This document shows positions 1 to 10,440 of a DNA stretch of 64,000 nt, piece after piece. The notes beneath the pieces are model-generated. The model saw only the letters and a list, made by a program, of their open reading frames with translations. It was not told the origin of the DNA and did no database searches. Location: NCBI GenBank assembly GCA_022828595.1, contig JAKGHH010000005.1, forward strand, positions 67,823,655-67,887,654, given 5' to 3'. The position numbers were made by a program, and so were the translations under genes. This DNA is from Nelumbo lutea. Lineage: Eukaryota; Streptophyta; Magnoliopsida; Proteales; Nelumbonaceae. Positions within the stretch are counted from its first letter, which is position 1; every line of letters begins with the position of its first letter.

Positions 1-1
1 T

Positions 2-502
2 GGTAATTCACTACAGATCCAAAGGTATACTGATGCGAATTTTCAGTCAGATCTAGATGATAGAAAGTCTACATTTAGATATGTTTTCATGATAGGATCG
101 TGTGTTGTTTGCTGGAAAAGTAGCAAACTGGGGTCCACTACAGACTCCACGACCAAGGCCGACTACATTGCCGCAAGTGAAGCTGCCAAAGAAGCTGTGT
201 GGATGAAGAAGTTCATTCACAAGTTGGGAGTAGTTCCGTCCAGCCAATCACCCATCCCATTGTTGTGTGACAACAATGGAGCTATTGCTCAGGCTAAGGA
301 GCCACGAAACCACTCGAAGTCAAAGCATATCGAGAGGAAGTACCATGTACTAAGGGAGATTGTTGGAAGAGGGGACATCCTGATTCAGAAAGTAGCATCA
401 ACGGAAAATGTAGCAGACCCATTGACAAAGCCACTTTCACAAAAAGTGTTTGAGAAACACATGGAAAGCATGGGACTCTGGCTAGTACCTGATTGGACCT
501 AA
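2..502 (+). CDS. Ty1/copia polyprotein C-terminus (RNase H), cut by window edge
   Basis: This is the tail of a Copia pol polyprotein, open in one frame from base 2 to the TAA at 500-502 (166 codons) and cut by the left edge. It carries the RNase H domain that degrades RNA in the RNA/DNA hybrid. Visible landmarks are YTDANFQSD and DDRKST near the left end, a STTKADYIAASEAAKEAVW block around base 140, LLCDNNGAIAQAKEP around base 265, KSKHIERKYH around base 325 and the usual end VADPLTKPLS near base 410. The usual E in the ..EAEY motif is K-A-D-Y here, so that glutamate looks lost. A purine-rich tract and an LTR follow directly. The frame is intact in the visible part, so it may be younger than the other elements here, but the rest lies outside the window. 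Recognition is by family resemblance. Confidence 0.9.
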   Translation, partial: GNSLQIQRYTDANFQSDLDDRKSTFRYVFMIGSCVVCWKSSKLGSTTDSTTKADYIAASEAAKEAVWMKKFIHKLGVVPSSQSPIPLLCDNNGAIAQAKEPRNHSKSKHIERKYHVLREIVGRGDILIQKVASTENVADPLTKPLSQKVFEKHMESMGLWLVPDWT

Positions 503-516
503 GTGCAAGTGGGAGC
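503..516 (+). other. polypurine tract of the left-edge Copia
   Basis: A purine-rich stretch ending in GTGGGAG lies directly after the pol stop codon and directly before the presumed 3' LTR. It would prime plus-strand synthesis. Position and composition fit a Copia polypurine tract. Confidence 0.55.
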
Positions 517-1752
517 TGCAAGACAGTTTTGTATGCCCTTAGCTTCAATCAAAATGATGTAATTTATGAGTTTATTGTAAATGAATAAAAGTGCATATTT
601 GATTCATGTTCCCTTCGTATGTTTCTGTGTAATACCCTTAAACTGGACACTTAATGAGACTCGTGTTAGTTTAGAATGTTCACAGCCAGTGGGTCGGTCT
701 GGTGAGACCTATCCTGACAAAGCTGACACTGTAGTGCCACCTAGTCGGTTGGGGTGGCTTGTCTCAGCTGCTAGGGTGAGACCCTAGGCACATACAGTGT
801 GGGATTAATTGAATCTTTGAACTGGACCAGATTTCCAGTATTGCCCTGGACCTTGGAGATTGATGGGCAAAACTAGAAAGTTACACCCGACCCCTAGACT
901 CGATTATGATACTACACTGGGTATCAGATTAGGCTGTCTTTGATGTACCAATCAGTGAGATCCTTAGCGGGGGTCAAAACCTGGGTATGTTGGGACAGTC
1001 CGAGAATTCATCTGAGTGGGTGATCATAGTGACAGGATCAGCCCCTTTGTCGGACAAAGGTAATGATCGGGGATGCACTCTCACTGATGGAAACCAAGAC
1101 TGCCGGCAGCCGATTTCAATCGTTGAGATTTGTTTTGCAAAATATATTTTATATGAGATATAAAAGTATATATGTATGGTTTCTAAATTGTTTGCAAGAA
1201 GGTTTCAATTCCCGAGATCCATATAAGCAGAGAGTGCAACACTATTCCTTGCAGCCGAGGGAGATTTCTCTCTTGTCGGGCTATGTATGATCATTATGGG
1301 CTGAGAGGTTACGTGTAAGACCATTGAGAATAAAACCTGATGGGCTAATCTTGCATCTACCCACAGTCCCTGGGTGTTACAAGGTGGCTTGGCCCAGGGA
1401 CCACTTTGGGTAAGTATTGGGCCCATAGAGCCTATTTGATGGGTTTAAGGGGGTACACTGTCTTCAGCAGTGCATTCGGCTAGGCCTTGTAACGAAGGCT
1501 GGGCTGAACCCATGTGGCTGATGTGTAGATCAATGCTTGGGTCCCACGCCATACAAGGAAGCCCAACTGGGCAGCAATTTGGAAGGTTTTTGAGTACATA
1601 ACCTTTATGGGCCTTAAGCCCATTTCGAACTGGGCTGATTTGATCAGTCTTTTAAAGGGGGCGCATTCTGAAGTGGGTCAGCTAAAAGGATTGGGCTTAG
1701 ACCCTATCCACTCAGAGAGTACAAGATCTAAATAAGATTTAGATCTGGAAAC

Positions 1753-1877
1753 CTCCTAATTAGATTAGGAGACAGCTGATCTGATTTGCAGATAAGATAA
1801 GGATTATCCCTTATCACTAAGGGACTTCTAACCCAAATATGATTTGGATTAGCAGCTCCTAATCTGATTAGGAGCTG
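1753..1877 (+). promoter_or_regulatory. cluster of inverted repeats upstream of the LTR TATA box
   Basis: Three inverted repeats stand 15-140 bp upstream of the TATA box. At 1853-1877 there are perfect 12-bp arms (CAGCTCCTAATC and its complement) around a single base. At 1753-1771 there is a near-palindrome of the same CTCCTAAT/ATTAGGAG motif. At 1796-1815 there are 7-bp GATAAGG arms. Repeated use of one palindromic core suggests a transcription-factor or enhancer array of the LTR. Confidence 0.5.
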
Positions 1878-1891
1878 ATCCCTTTTGAGAT

Positions 1892-1899
1892 TATAAAGG
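1892..1899 (+). promoter_or_regulatory. TATA box of the Copia LTR
   Basis: TATAAAGG is followed by a G-rich stretch and then a CT-rich leader, as expected for an LTR Pol II promoter. It lies just downstream of the inverted-repeat cluster. Confidence 0.6.
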
Positions 1900-2495
1900 G
1901 GGAAGGGGGCGGCAGCCTACTACACAACAACATCCATAGCATTCTTCTCTTTCAAGAAAGAGAGATTGAGAGATTTCCTGCATACTGCGAATTCTCTCCT
2001 GCCGCCACCTTCCTGCTTTTGCCATTCCTTCAGTTCGATCTCCAGTTCTTGGGAGCAATCAAGATTGGATCTTGATTTCAATCTTTTGTGAAAATATTGG
2101 TTGGAGCTGTACTCAAGTCGTCCAGTTGATCCTTACGAAGGATCAAGTTCTTTTGAAGAACGTTGCTGATTCTGCTCCACCCTGCACTGCGCCATCTTCA
2201 GTGGGAGCAGATTTTGGATCCTTCCTTGGGCGTGAACACCTTCATTGGGAGATAGTATTTGTCCGTATCATGTATAATCCTCTCCCACTCCTTTTGGTTC
2301 AGATCTGGTTCAGTTTATGGTTCAAGATTGATCCTTGAAAATATGATTTTCTAAATAGGGAATACGATTCCCAGTTGAAGGAAGAGATAAAATTTTTGAA
2401 ATTCGCCCCTTATTCCGCAATCTTTTGGGCGTCCATAGGATGGATCTCTCATCCCTTCAGGTAGCAGCAACCATCAAGCTAAAGGTGAATTTGCA

Positions 2496-2975
2496 TTGGT
2501 AATTTATGTATTATCTACCTATCTTTTCAAAAGCTTCTTCATCGGGATGATAAGAATATTTGGTTTTTTGATAAAAAAGGAATCTTCTATGTCATTAATT
2601 ATCTGCATATTTTGTGGCAAAATACCTAGCAATTTCTCAGTCTGGATGAGGTGGAGGCAAAAATATACACACCCGGCTGAATTACTATCACGGTCCAGGA
2701 GTTTCCTCTGGAAAAGTTATGTTAATGCAGTGATAGTCAGCGAAAATCTCTTCAAAAGGAAAATTGTAAATAGTCCTCAATGCAATCAGGATATTGAATC
2801 AGTCCTTCATGCCTTATGCTTGTGTGAAGTAACAAAGTGCTATTGATTTGGAAGTTTCTTTAGTCTAATAAGCCAACAGATTGTTGGTTCCCTTAATTTT
2901 AGAGACTGGTTGAAATCCTGGCTCAAAACCTATATTTCCCACAGGAAAAAGGAAATATATACCATTAATGAAAAC
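2496..2975 (+). pseudogene. LINE relic: zf-RVT region of a plant non-LTR reverse transcriptase
   Basis: A short open stretch to 2846 and its continuation read like the zinc-binding region that follows the reverse transcriptase in plant LINEs. Landmarks are FLWKSYVNA, SENLFKRKIVNSPQC, ESVLHALCLC and, after a stop, a stretch resembling NFRDWLKSWL near 2905. The family pattern is W..C..ILPT..NL..R....S..C..C....E...HAL..C. No reverse transcriptase core is left upstream, so this is a 5'-truncated, decayed copy. It lies directly beside the Copia LTR. Confidence 0.65.
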
Positions 2976-4336
2976 AAAATTACCCACTGTACACTAAACA
3001 AATTACCCACTGTGTACTGTAGCTTGAAAACAAAATGAGTCTACTAAGCCCATCAGAATCCAGCAGAAATCTCTATGATGTAGATCTTTTTCTCACCGGT
3101 TTAATGGGAAAGGCCCCCCCAAATGTCCAATAAATAGACCATGAACACCTAAACTGATCAAGCAGAACACTCAAAAAAATCTTTGGCCTCGAGGTGGTAA
3201 ATGGATGGATGAGGTTCATATTGGAAGTGGGTTGAAGGTCAACCCGTCAACCAACCATTAATGACCCATATTTTAAATATGTAGAAAGGGTTACAACCCA
3301 ACCTAAGGTTGATTAAAAACCAACCATTAATGACCCATATTTTAAATATGTAGAAAGGGTTACAACCCAACCTAAGGTTGATTAAAAAAATCTAGAGAAT
3401 GAGCATAGACATAGAGGAGAGGAAGAGAGAGGAAATAATTTAAAAAGAGAACCGATATAAGAGGAATGAATACTTAGGAGAAAAAATATAGTTGACCTAA
3501 ATAGATATGCATAATACAACCTAACCCAACCCTTTTGCTTGACCTAATGGGTTAGTTACTCATAAATCCATTAAAAAAAAAAAAAAAAAAAACTTAAATG
3601 CCCCAAGTTTTAGTCCAGTACTCATCTAAAACTGACTTTACCTGACTGAAGCCAAGTCTTGTCGGGGTTTAGCAAATTTGAATCTCCGGCTGCTTGGCTT
3701 GGGTTTGATCTTGAAACAGGCTAATAGGCTACATGCCTATATGTTCAGTTCAAATGTTTGGATCGACCCTGGGCCTAATAAAACCGGCTTGACTTGCAGT
3801 AGTTCAAACCATCATTGACCCAGATGGTCAAATTGTTTGGCCTATAAACCGTTCAGGTAATCAATTCCGTATCACCCTGACTCATGTTTTTGCTAAAATT
3901 GAAACTATTGATTTGGTTAGACTCAGAGACCTATTGATCCCAGTGATTGAATCATTGATCCATTTGACTCAGATAATGGTTTTTGATCTTTTTGCAATGA
4001 ACCATCCATTCGGACCAGACACTCGAACCATTGACTTGGAAACCAGTAGCCAGGGTTCAACTTTTAAAACATTAATCCAACCATATAAGCAAAACAACTG
4101 GTAAAAAAAAATAAACTGTCATGCCGATCCAGGTCTTTTTAGTTTAATTAGTCTCGTAAAGTCTTGAAGCTTTTCCTGTTTGCGACTGTTAAAGGTCAGG
4201 TGCACATTGAAATAAGATCGATGCATGGCAAAGAAGAAGATGGCATGAGACCAGTTTGGTCCAAATTAATTGAAGTCCCAAACCATCTCATGGAAGCAGG
4301 GCATAAGATAACTGTAGCTAAATTAAAGTTTATGAT
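2976..4336. other. non-coding spacer with a tandem duplication and an A-run
   Basis: No gene is supported here. The stretch holds a 69-bp tandem duplication (3251-3387), an A-run at about 3572-3592, and at about 3760-3900 a diverged piece of the dispersed family rich in AACCG/CGGTT motifs also seen at 12,980, 23,005 and 23,517. Two small open frames at 3913-4104 and 4164-4364 show no recognisable family. Confidence 0.6.
3251..3387. repeat. 69-bp tandem duplication
   Basis: Two almost identical copies of a unit starting CCAACCATTAATGACCC lie head to tail at 3251 and 3320. The near-identity implies a recent event. Confidence 0.9.
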
Positions 4337-4347
4337 TTTATTTTATT
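4337..4347 (-). terminator. candidate polyadenylation signals of the SABATH gene
   Basis: Two overlapping AATAAA hexamers read on the minus strand about 190-200 nt past the stop codon of the methyltransferase gene. Spacing fits a plant 3' UTR. Which signal is used cannot be told from sequence. Confidence 0.4.
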
Positions 4348-4537
4348 CACTGAACAAACGATAATGTGCCAGAGAGAGAGAGACCCAATCAGCCACTAGA
4401 GACGACGACAAGTACGTAAATTAAATGAGGTAGCTAGCTAGACTCATTTTCCTGACAGGAATGACTTCTCCAATATCCACGACGCAGCTGTGAGAGAAGA
4501 CAAGAGAATAATAATGCAACCTGTCTCTAGACTCTAG

Positions 4538-7500
4538 CTAGTAGCTCTTTCTCGTCATGGAAACAATCACATTATCATACGTGGTTATATTTGTGGACAT
4601 GTAGTCAGTTACAATGTGGCTATACCTTCGAAATAATTCATCCATTATCTCCCTTCCAAAATGATTCGCAAGCATGGACTCGACCACGGCCCGTATGGTC
4701 TTCACTACGCGGTGAGCACCATTCAGATTATGACCAATCAACATTCCATTTCTTGCTTGATTATTGCAACTACCTCCATCCCACTCGATCTCAAGGATGT
4801 CTAGGCGATCAACCATGAATGACCCTTCTCTTTCTATGGCAGCTTTTATTTCTTCACCACTGGGTGCGTAGTAGGGAGCGTTAAACCTATCCAGCTTCTC
4901 TTCTTCAACAATACCCTGTCAAAACTAGCTAGCAGCTGTTATTTCCACTGTTCCTTCTACTCTCTACACCACATTAATTTAACGAACATGATGAACAAAT
5001 TCAATTAAAAGAGAGAAAAAAAAAAAAGAAGCTACATGGGCCTTAACCAAAGATCAAGACTTTACATCCAAACGAAAAACAGCGATAAATAAAGACCCCA
5101 CAGATAGAACCCGACAAGACAAACCAAAAAGGCCCAAGAAAAGCTCGGGCCGGCCCCAACTAGTATTTGGAAATGCGCTGTTAAATCCCTTTGGGTGTTG
5201 TTTCCTGACCTCGGTGTTCAGGTGTGTAAAGATTGTAATGTGAATGTCCGGATTTATCGTGGGTTCATTCCAAAAGTAAGTTTTTTGGACCCATCGGTCC
5301 TCCAAGAAAGATGGCTGATCGAGGTATTCAGGTTAATAAAGGATCTTGTAGATATATGGTTCAGGCTCTTGGAATAGAGAAAAATCAAATCAACTTTTTG
5401 GGCCAGCTAAAGTTCAGGCAATTTTAAACATTATATTTTTAGGAGGAATGTGTCCAACAATTTTCTTTGGTTGGGTTCTCCTAATAAGGAGAAATTTTCT
5501 CTCTAGGATTTTTATTATCCTTTATGGATGAATTTTAGTGTAAGGTTGGAGGGGAGGCAAGTGAGATTTATTAAGAAAATCTGCAAGTTGAAAATTCCTC
5601 CTAAATTTAAGCTTTTCTTTTAGAGATAAGTGAAAAATTTTGTCCACACAAAGATTAGATTAGCCGAGTTTGCTTTAAATGTTGACTGTATGTGTTCTCT
5701 TTGTAATGCTGTGGAGGAAACTATATTACCCTCCATTTGTTTTGCTTTTGTCCTTTTGCTATGGCAATGTTATTTGCCTCTCCTTGGAGTATTAAAATTC
5801 TTGAATCCAACTTAATTTCCTTCTTTAAATAGTGCATATATGCTTTTGAGGTTGGAAATTACTTAAGTTGGATTGCAGTACGTTGTTTTCTGTTCTGTGT
5901 GGTATTCCAGGAATTGTGTAATTTTGAATAATGATGCTAAGCCGGTTTAGTGGGTGAGTGGTGGAATCTGCTAGGAGATCTAATTTTTGTGGAAATTGAT
6001 GGGTTGAATTCTGTTTCTTATGTTTCTTCGGCTGAGTTAATATCACGTTTGCCCAATTTTGATTCTTTCATGTTTAGTCTGTTTGATGTAATCAAGTGTG
6101 ATGGGGGTGTCTGTAAAAAGGGTGGTTTGTCGTTTGGTTTTTGTATCTATAAGAATGCTAAGGCTTCTTTGTTGGCTGTAGGTGGGAGGAAGAACTTAAT
6201 TGGCTGGAAATGATGTAAAGGCTGAACTTTTGGCGATATTTCATGCCCTTGGAGATGGCGGAAAAAGAAGAATTAGAAGAAAGTTTTTGTTTTGTCTGAT
6301 TCCAAAAACGTTATGAGCTGATCTTTCGAATTTTGGTTCTCTATAGTTCTCTTGGACTGATACTAGCTTGGTCGATGAAATCCTAGCTCTTAAATCTTTC
6401 TTTGACTATCTTGAGTTTGGTTTTAATTCTCGCGCGTCATTGTAATAGTTTAGCTCATCTGGCTAAGCTGTCTGTTATGGATTTGTTTTTCTGGGATAAG
6501 CCCTCCCGCCTGTTTTGAACCTTCAGTTCTGGTTGAATTGTTTCATCAAAGAAGAAAAAAAGAGTACTTAAAGAATTTTAAGTAGACCAAAATATTCTAT
6601 ATTATTTAATTTACAATTAAAGAACGGTTAAATGACATGAAGGAAATTGGGAATAAATATTCTCTATGTTAGTATATATTACTACCCTGAAGTAGTCTGA
6701 ACCTAACAAATAAGCCATCCAAATCACCAAGAGAAATAAGATAATAAACAAACCTCGATGACCATATTCTGTAAGGCTTGCGCTAAGAATTCCCACTGGT
6801 GGCAATTCTTCTCGGTAGAGGGGTCTGTAGTCCTCCTACCCATGAAAGAAAGGACCATACGGCCTCCCGGCACAATTTCCTCAGAACGTGAATTCAGAAA
6901 GGATGTGAAATCCTGCTGGAATTGCAGAGCGTATGCGCTTAAGACACCAGGTGGGCTTGTTTTAGATATGAAGAGCTTCCCCTTGTTTAACGGTGGACAA
7001 GTTTTGCTGTCGAGACCTGGTGGGACCTGCACAAGAAACGAAGAAATCCTCCATCGATCAACGAATAGATAAGAAAATTTTCCCTTTAATCATATCAAAT
7101 CAAATAAAGAAATTAAAGCAGGTCGAGGCCCGAGGGACCCAAGCGATCCAACACCACCGGTTGTGTCGAAGAAAGCAGCAATAAGCCTTAACGTTGTTCA
7201 GATTTCAGAATTCAGATTCGCGTAACGGAAGGAACAGATTCGTATGTCAATGTGTGAGCTAGCTGTACGCCTGTATATTGGTGTTTTACTACTGTTACTT
7301 GTGTACGTACTGAGTACAGTAGACTACAACTACTACTACTATCTAACCTGAGAAAGCCAATGGAGACTTGACGAAGAATGCACAAAATGAAGGCTTTTTC
7401 TTGGAAATAGCCTCCCGTAAAAAGAACCCGGCACCCCAGAGACAAAGCAGGGCCCAACTCCACTCCCCTTGTCTTCCTTGAGAGTATTATAGAACGCTGG

Positions 7501-7985
7501 CAAGGACCTAAACAGAGTGTTGTAGTCGTTCAAGGGAAGATCGTTCAAGAACACCAGGAACTCCGGTGGTGGACAACCCATCTGGCAGCATTTCCGGCAG
7601 ACGGTGTCCATTATCTCGGAGACCAACAATAAGGTATTGGGTCCTGATGAACATCCCAAATCCGCGATGCCGAACCTCTCTGGAGAGTTGGTGCAATAGA
7701 AATCGAGTACAGCTTCCTCTATTATGGGCTTCCCTATGGACATGATTTTCTTCTGTAAAAGATTAAAACTAACAAAGTTAAAAAAGTAAAAAACAGATAG
7801 ATGGTCGTTGAAGTGAAAGAATCGTGATCATCACAACAAACTTACCATATTCACGAGAGTAATTACGTACAACACCAAATTCAAAAACTTAAAAGAGTCT
7901 AGAATCTAACCTGTACCATTGAATTCTTAGCATAACTAGTCTCTCCATTCCCTTCGTTCATATGGAGGACTTGCATTACGTCCAT
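4538..7985 (-). CDS. SABATH family S-adenosylmethionine carboxyl methyltransferase, apparently intact, 4 exons
   Basis: The enzyme should transfer a methyl group from S-adenosylmethionine to a small-molecule carboxylate (salicylate, benzoate or jasmonate type) or a related N-acceptor, in the cytosol. Exons on the minus strand are 7985-7911, 7752-7348, 7026-6754 and 4915-4538. All introns are GT-AG, all exon lengths are multiples of three (75, 405, 273, 378), and the sum gives 376 residues, the usual family length. The start is the ATG opening [22 protein letters not shown]-site residues seen: S22, [10 protein letters not shown] at 55-64, D96-L97, S135-F136. Substrate-site residues: Y18, Q25, H156-W157. 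The tyrosine usual three residues before the Met/His position is Ser153 (HSSSSLHW), which may alter specificity. H156 fits benzoate/salicylate-type enzymes better than Met-type salicylate ones, by inference. Intron 3 (4916-6753) holds a LINE relic. The substrate cannot be assigned from sequence. Confidence 0.92.
5150..6562 (+). mobile_element. LINE relic inside intron 3, antisense to the SABATH gene
   Basis: This is a decayed 3' half of a plant LINE on the strand opposite the host gene. From about 5560 it reads like a zf-RVT segment ([12 protein letters not shown], then a stop and C..C spacing near 5690). From about 6085 comes an RNase H domain with VIKCDGG, then after a frameshift [10 protein letters not shown] near 6220, SDSKNV near 6298, and [14 protein letters not shown] and [12 protein letters not shown] around 6360-6470. 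The three acidic RNase H residues are still recognisable. A short TTTCATCAAAG plus A-rich tail near 6540-6560 looks like a LINE 3' end. The 5' end and target duplication were not found. The insertion explains why this intron (1838 nt) is much longer than the other two. Confidence 0.8.
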
Positions 7986-8058
7986 CTCTCTGTCTCTCTT
8001 TCTCTCTCTCTCCCTGAATCTGTGTATTCACACTGCAAATTTCTAAGGGGCGTGCTTG

Positions 8059-8068
8059 TATATATAGG
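8059..8068 (-). promoter_or_regulatory. TATA box of the SABATH gene
   Basis: CTATATATAC reads on the minus strand 74-83 bp upstream of the start codon. Between it and the ATG is a GA-rich leader (complement of 7986-8015) typical of plant 5' UTRs. Spacing fits a core promoter with a short leader. Confidence 0.6.
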
Positions 8069-8086
8069 AACCTAGCGAAGTAACAA

Positions 8087-8754
8087 GACGCAATAAAAGA
8101 AGTTCCAGATCCTCTGAATTGAAAAGAAAGGATAGAAATTCTTTCAAGTAGAGGGGTGGGAGTGGGTCGGCTGAAGCAGGTTTTAGTGGTTGATGATAGG
8201 CTACTTAACATGGAGGGAATTCCGAATGTACAGACCCCACCTACAACGGGGTGAAGCTCCTAAAGCGAACGTCTGGCCCAAGTATAATTAAGTTGATGGT
8301 GGAAATTTAGAAGAGTTTAGAAGAATAAAGGAATAATTATGTGAAGGTGCATGATACTCAAATATGAAATATAAATCATGCATGCATCGACAGCGTGGCT
8401 TAATTATAGTGAATCTGGCCTTTTCAAAATCCTCCTCAGACGCTAAGCATCCAAACAAACAGAACTTTTCTGTACTACAGTTTACACTTCCACATGAAAC
8501 AGCCATTCTGATGCAGGCACACGTAACCAACATATTATTGATAAGGGAAATTATCTTAAACTTATCATGAGTTTTCAGCATTTCTCTTAAACTCAAGTCC
8601 GAACTCCACTAATAATGATAAACAAACACTCCCTTGAGACAAATAGTACACCACCCATGAACTAGCTAGGCTACCTCTCTATGGTTTGAAGTTTGAGCCA
8701 AGTTTTCTACGTGGGAACAGTTGTACCTGGTGGTTGGAGCAAAGGGGTCCATGT
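8087..8754. other. upstream spacer of the SABATH gene
   Basis: Non-coding. It should include the remaining promoter sequence of the methyltransferase gene (above 8068). I see no clear regulatory motif that I can defend and no protein match. Confidence 0.5.
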
Positions 8755-9898
8755 GGCTCTGTTTGATTTATGGGAAGATTTGGGTGGGATGGGATGGGAA
8801 AGTGTAAAAATTTAACTTTCCATTGTCTGGTTTTACATGGAAAAATATAAGGAAAATTATCCAAGACAAAATAGAGGTCTCGGAGGTTCAATCCGCCCTC
8901 ATCACTAGTGAATGCCTATCGACATCATCAACGACGTTACCAGCAGCGGAAGATCTATTTCGTCTTCTACCTTCTACCACTACTAGTTTCTAGCTGGTGC
9001 CGATAGAACGGCGTCCTTTCTTACTCCAAGATTCAACCATCAGAGAGTGTCAATATGTTGTCAACGACTAATGACGTTCGAGTGATTGGAGATGTTTTTT
9101 GCATACTTTCACGCCTTGACAGCATAGGGAGAAGAAAGCAACAAAAAAACAACTAGCATCGTTCATCTCAAGGTACTCTCTGGGAAATACTTTGAGAGAG
9201 AGAGAGAGAGAGAGAGAGAGCATTTAACGAACAATCCCTCTATAGATATTGAAAAATCGGAGAAAGTATGGTGCCGAGATACTTGGCAATAATCGAGAAA
9301 AAGCCTCTACCTACCTATTCTATCCAGTATTTTGACTGTGGAAACTCTGGTGTTGGAAAGTCGGATTTTGACGGTGGAGCTAATCTCTCTTGGATCGAAG
9401 CGAGTTTAATTTCGTCTTTTTGGTCTTGTTATATTCTTGTTGTGCTCGCGTTGTTTCTTTTACTGTTTTGGACATTCAAACAAGTGCTTTTCCATCGGAG
9501 GTCTTGCCTGGGTTTCTTTACTTGGACAGCTATGATAACGTGTCTCGAGCTGAAGGGAGAAGACAAAACCAACATCGGCAGATCTATTACTAGCAGCGGC
9601 GATTACCAGCATATGCATGAAGGATGATGAAGATGATTTGTTACCGACAGATCTATTACTGGAGGTGGTGGCGATTACCAGCAGCGACGATGAGGATGAA
9701 GACAATCTCGAGTTTTCTCGAGTTTTTCCATCGAGGTTGCGCGATTTTGGTGTGACCCCGAATCGTTGATTTTGGGATCTGGCATCCCACCTTTTTCTCA
9801 TCCCATCCCACTCTTTTCCTCAAAACAAACATGAGAAAAGGGAATATTTTTGGAATATTCCCTTTTTCTCATCCCCATCCCACAAACAAAACGGAGCC
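8755..9898. mobile_element. hAT-like non-autonomous DNA element, 1.14 kb
   Basis: The ends form an imperfect terminal inverted repeat: GGCTCTGTTTGATTTATGGGA on the left (the first 20 bases are the best matched) against the complement of the right end CACAAACAAAACGGAGCC. Subterminal regions share GGGATGGGATGGGA-type motifs in inverse orientation. An inner hairpin at 9833-9870 (arms GAGAAAAGGGAATATT) lies near the right end. The interior holds a GA microsatellite (9193-9220) and two related segments starting CAGATCTATTACT at about 9579 and 9649. The open frame at 9268-9627 matches nothing I know. I found no 8-bp target duplication, so exact borders are uncertain. Confidence 0.55.
9193..9220. 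repeat. (GA)n microsatellite
   Basis: About 14 uninterrupted GA dinucleotides inside the hAT-like element. Confidence 0.95.
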
Positions 9899-10072
9899 TT
9901 AATTAATTTCTGTAACAGGATTTTCTAGATATCATTATTCTAATCCTCACCATCGCTTTTGGTTTTGGGCAACTAGATGAGCAGTAACTTTTAAGTCTCT
10001 TGGGTAAAAAACAGCATTGACAAATAATAAAGTCATTATAGAGGTTCTTAATTTCCATACCCATTTATAAAA

Positions 10073-10440
10073 ATGAAGATGATGACAATGTTTCATCAAA
10101 GAGCCTGATTTTTTACTTTCCATTTTTACCCTTTATCATGTTTTTTATTTTAAAGCTTGATTTTCACTTTTTGCTTTTACCCTTCATTATGTTTTTTATT
10201 TTTCCAATTTTATTTAATTAATGGTTAACACTTGTAACTGGATAATCTTTCTATTATTTATAAAAATAAGGGCAGTGATAATGTTTCGTCAAAAAGCCCA
10301 ATTTTCACTGTCCATTTTTACCCTTTATCATGTTTTTAATTTTAAAGCTTGATTTTCACTTTCCATTTTTATCCTTTTTTATGTTTTTATTTTTTTTAAT
10401 TTTATTTAATTAACAGTTAACACTTGTAATTGGATAAAAC
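10073..10440. repeat. 183-bp tandem duplication
   Basis: Two diverged copies begin with ATTTATAAAAAT at 10,073 and 10,256. Both contain AATGTTTC.TCAAA, TTTACCCTTTATCATG and GGTTAACACTTG-like motifs in the same order. The level of difference suggests an old event. The flanks at 9899-10,072 and 10,441-11,204 are AT-rich non-coding DNA with nothing recognisable. Confidence 0.8.

Larger units (their letters stand above)
517..2458 (+). repeat. 3' LTR of the left-edge Copia, long (about 1.9 kb), right end uncertain
   Basis: The long non-coding stretch after the polypurine tract has the layout of a long Copia LTR. A TG start at about 517 is followed by a U3 region with stacked inverted repeats (1753-1877), a TATA box at 1892 and a pyrimidine-rich leader with TTGATC-type motifs around 2090-2150. 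The left LTR is outside the window, so the right end and target duplication cannot be checked. I place the end near 2458, at a CA just before unrelated sequence, but it could be anywhere between about 2300 and 2470. Short open frames inside are not genes. Confidence 0.55.

Noticed and set aside
5195..5377. Extra exon of the SABATH gene or separate small gene
   Set aside because: It is on the opposite strand, belongs to the decayed LINE, and the four-exon gene already gives a complete protein.
9268..9627. 119-codon open frame with a hydrophobic stretch
   Set aside because: It lies inside a non-autonomous element between a GA microsatellite and short repeats, with no family resemblance and no supporting promoter or codon pattern.
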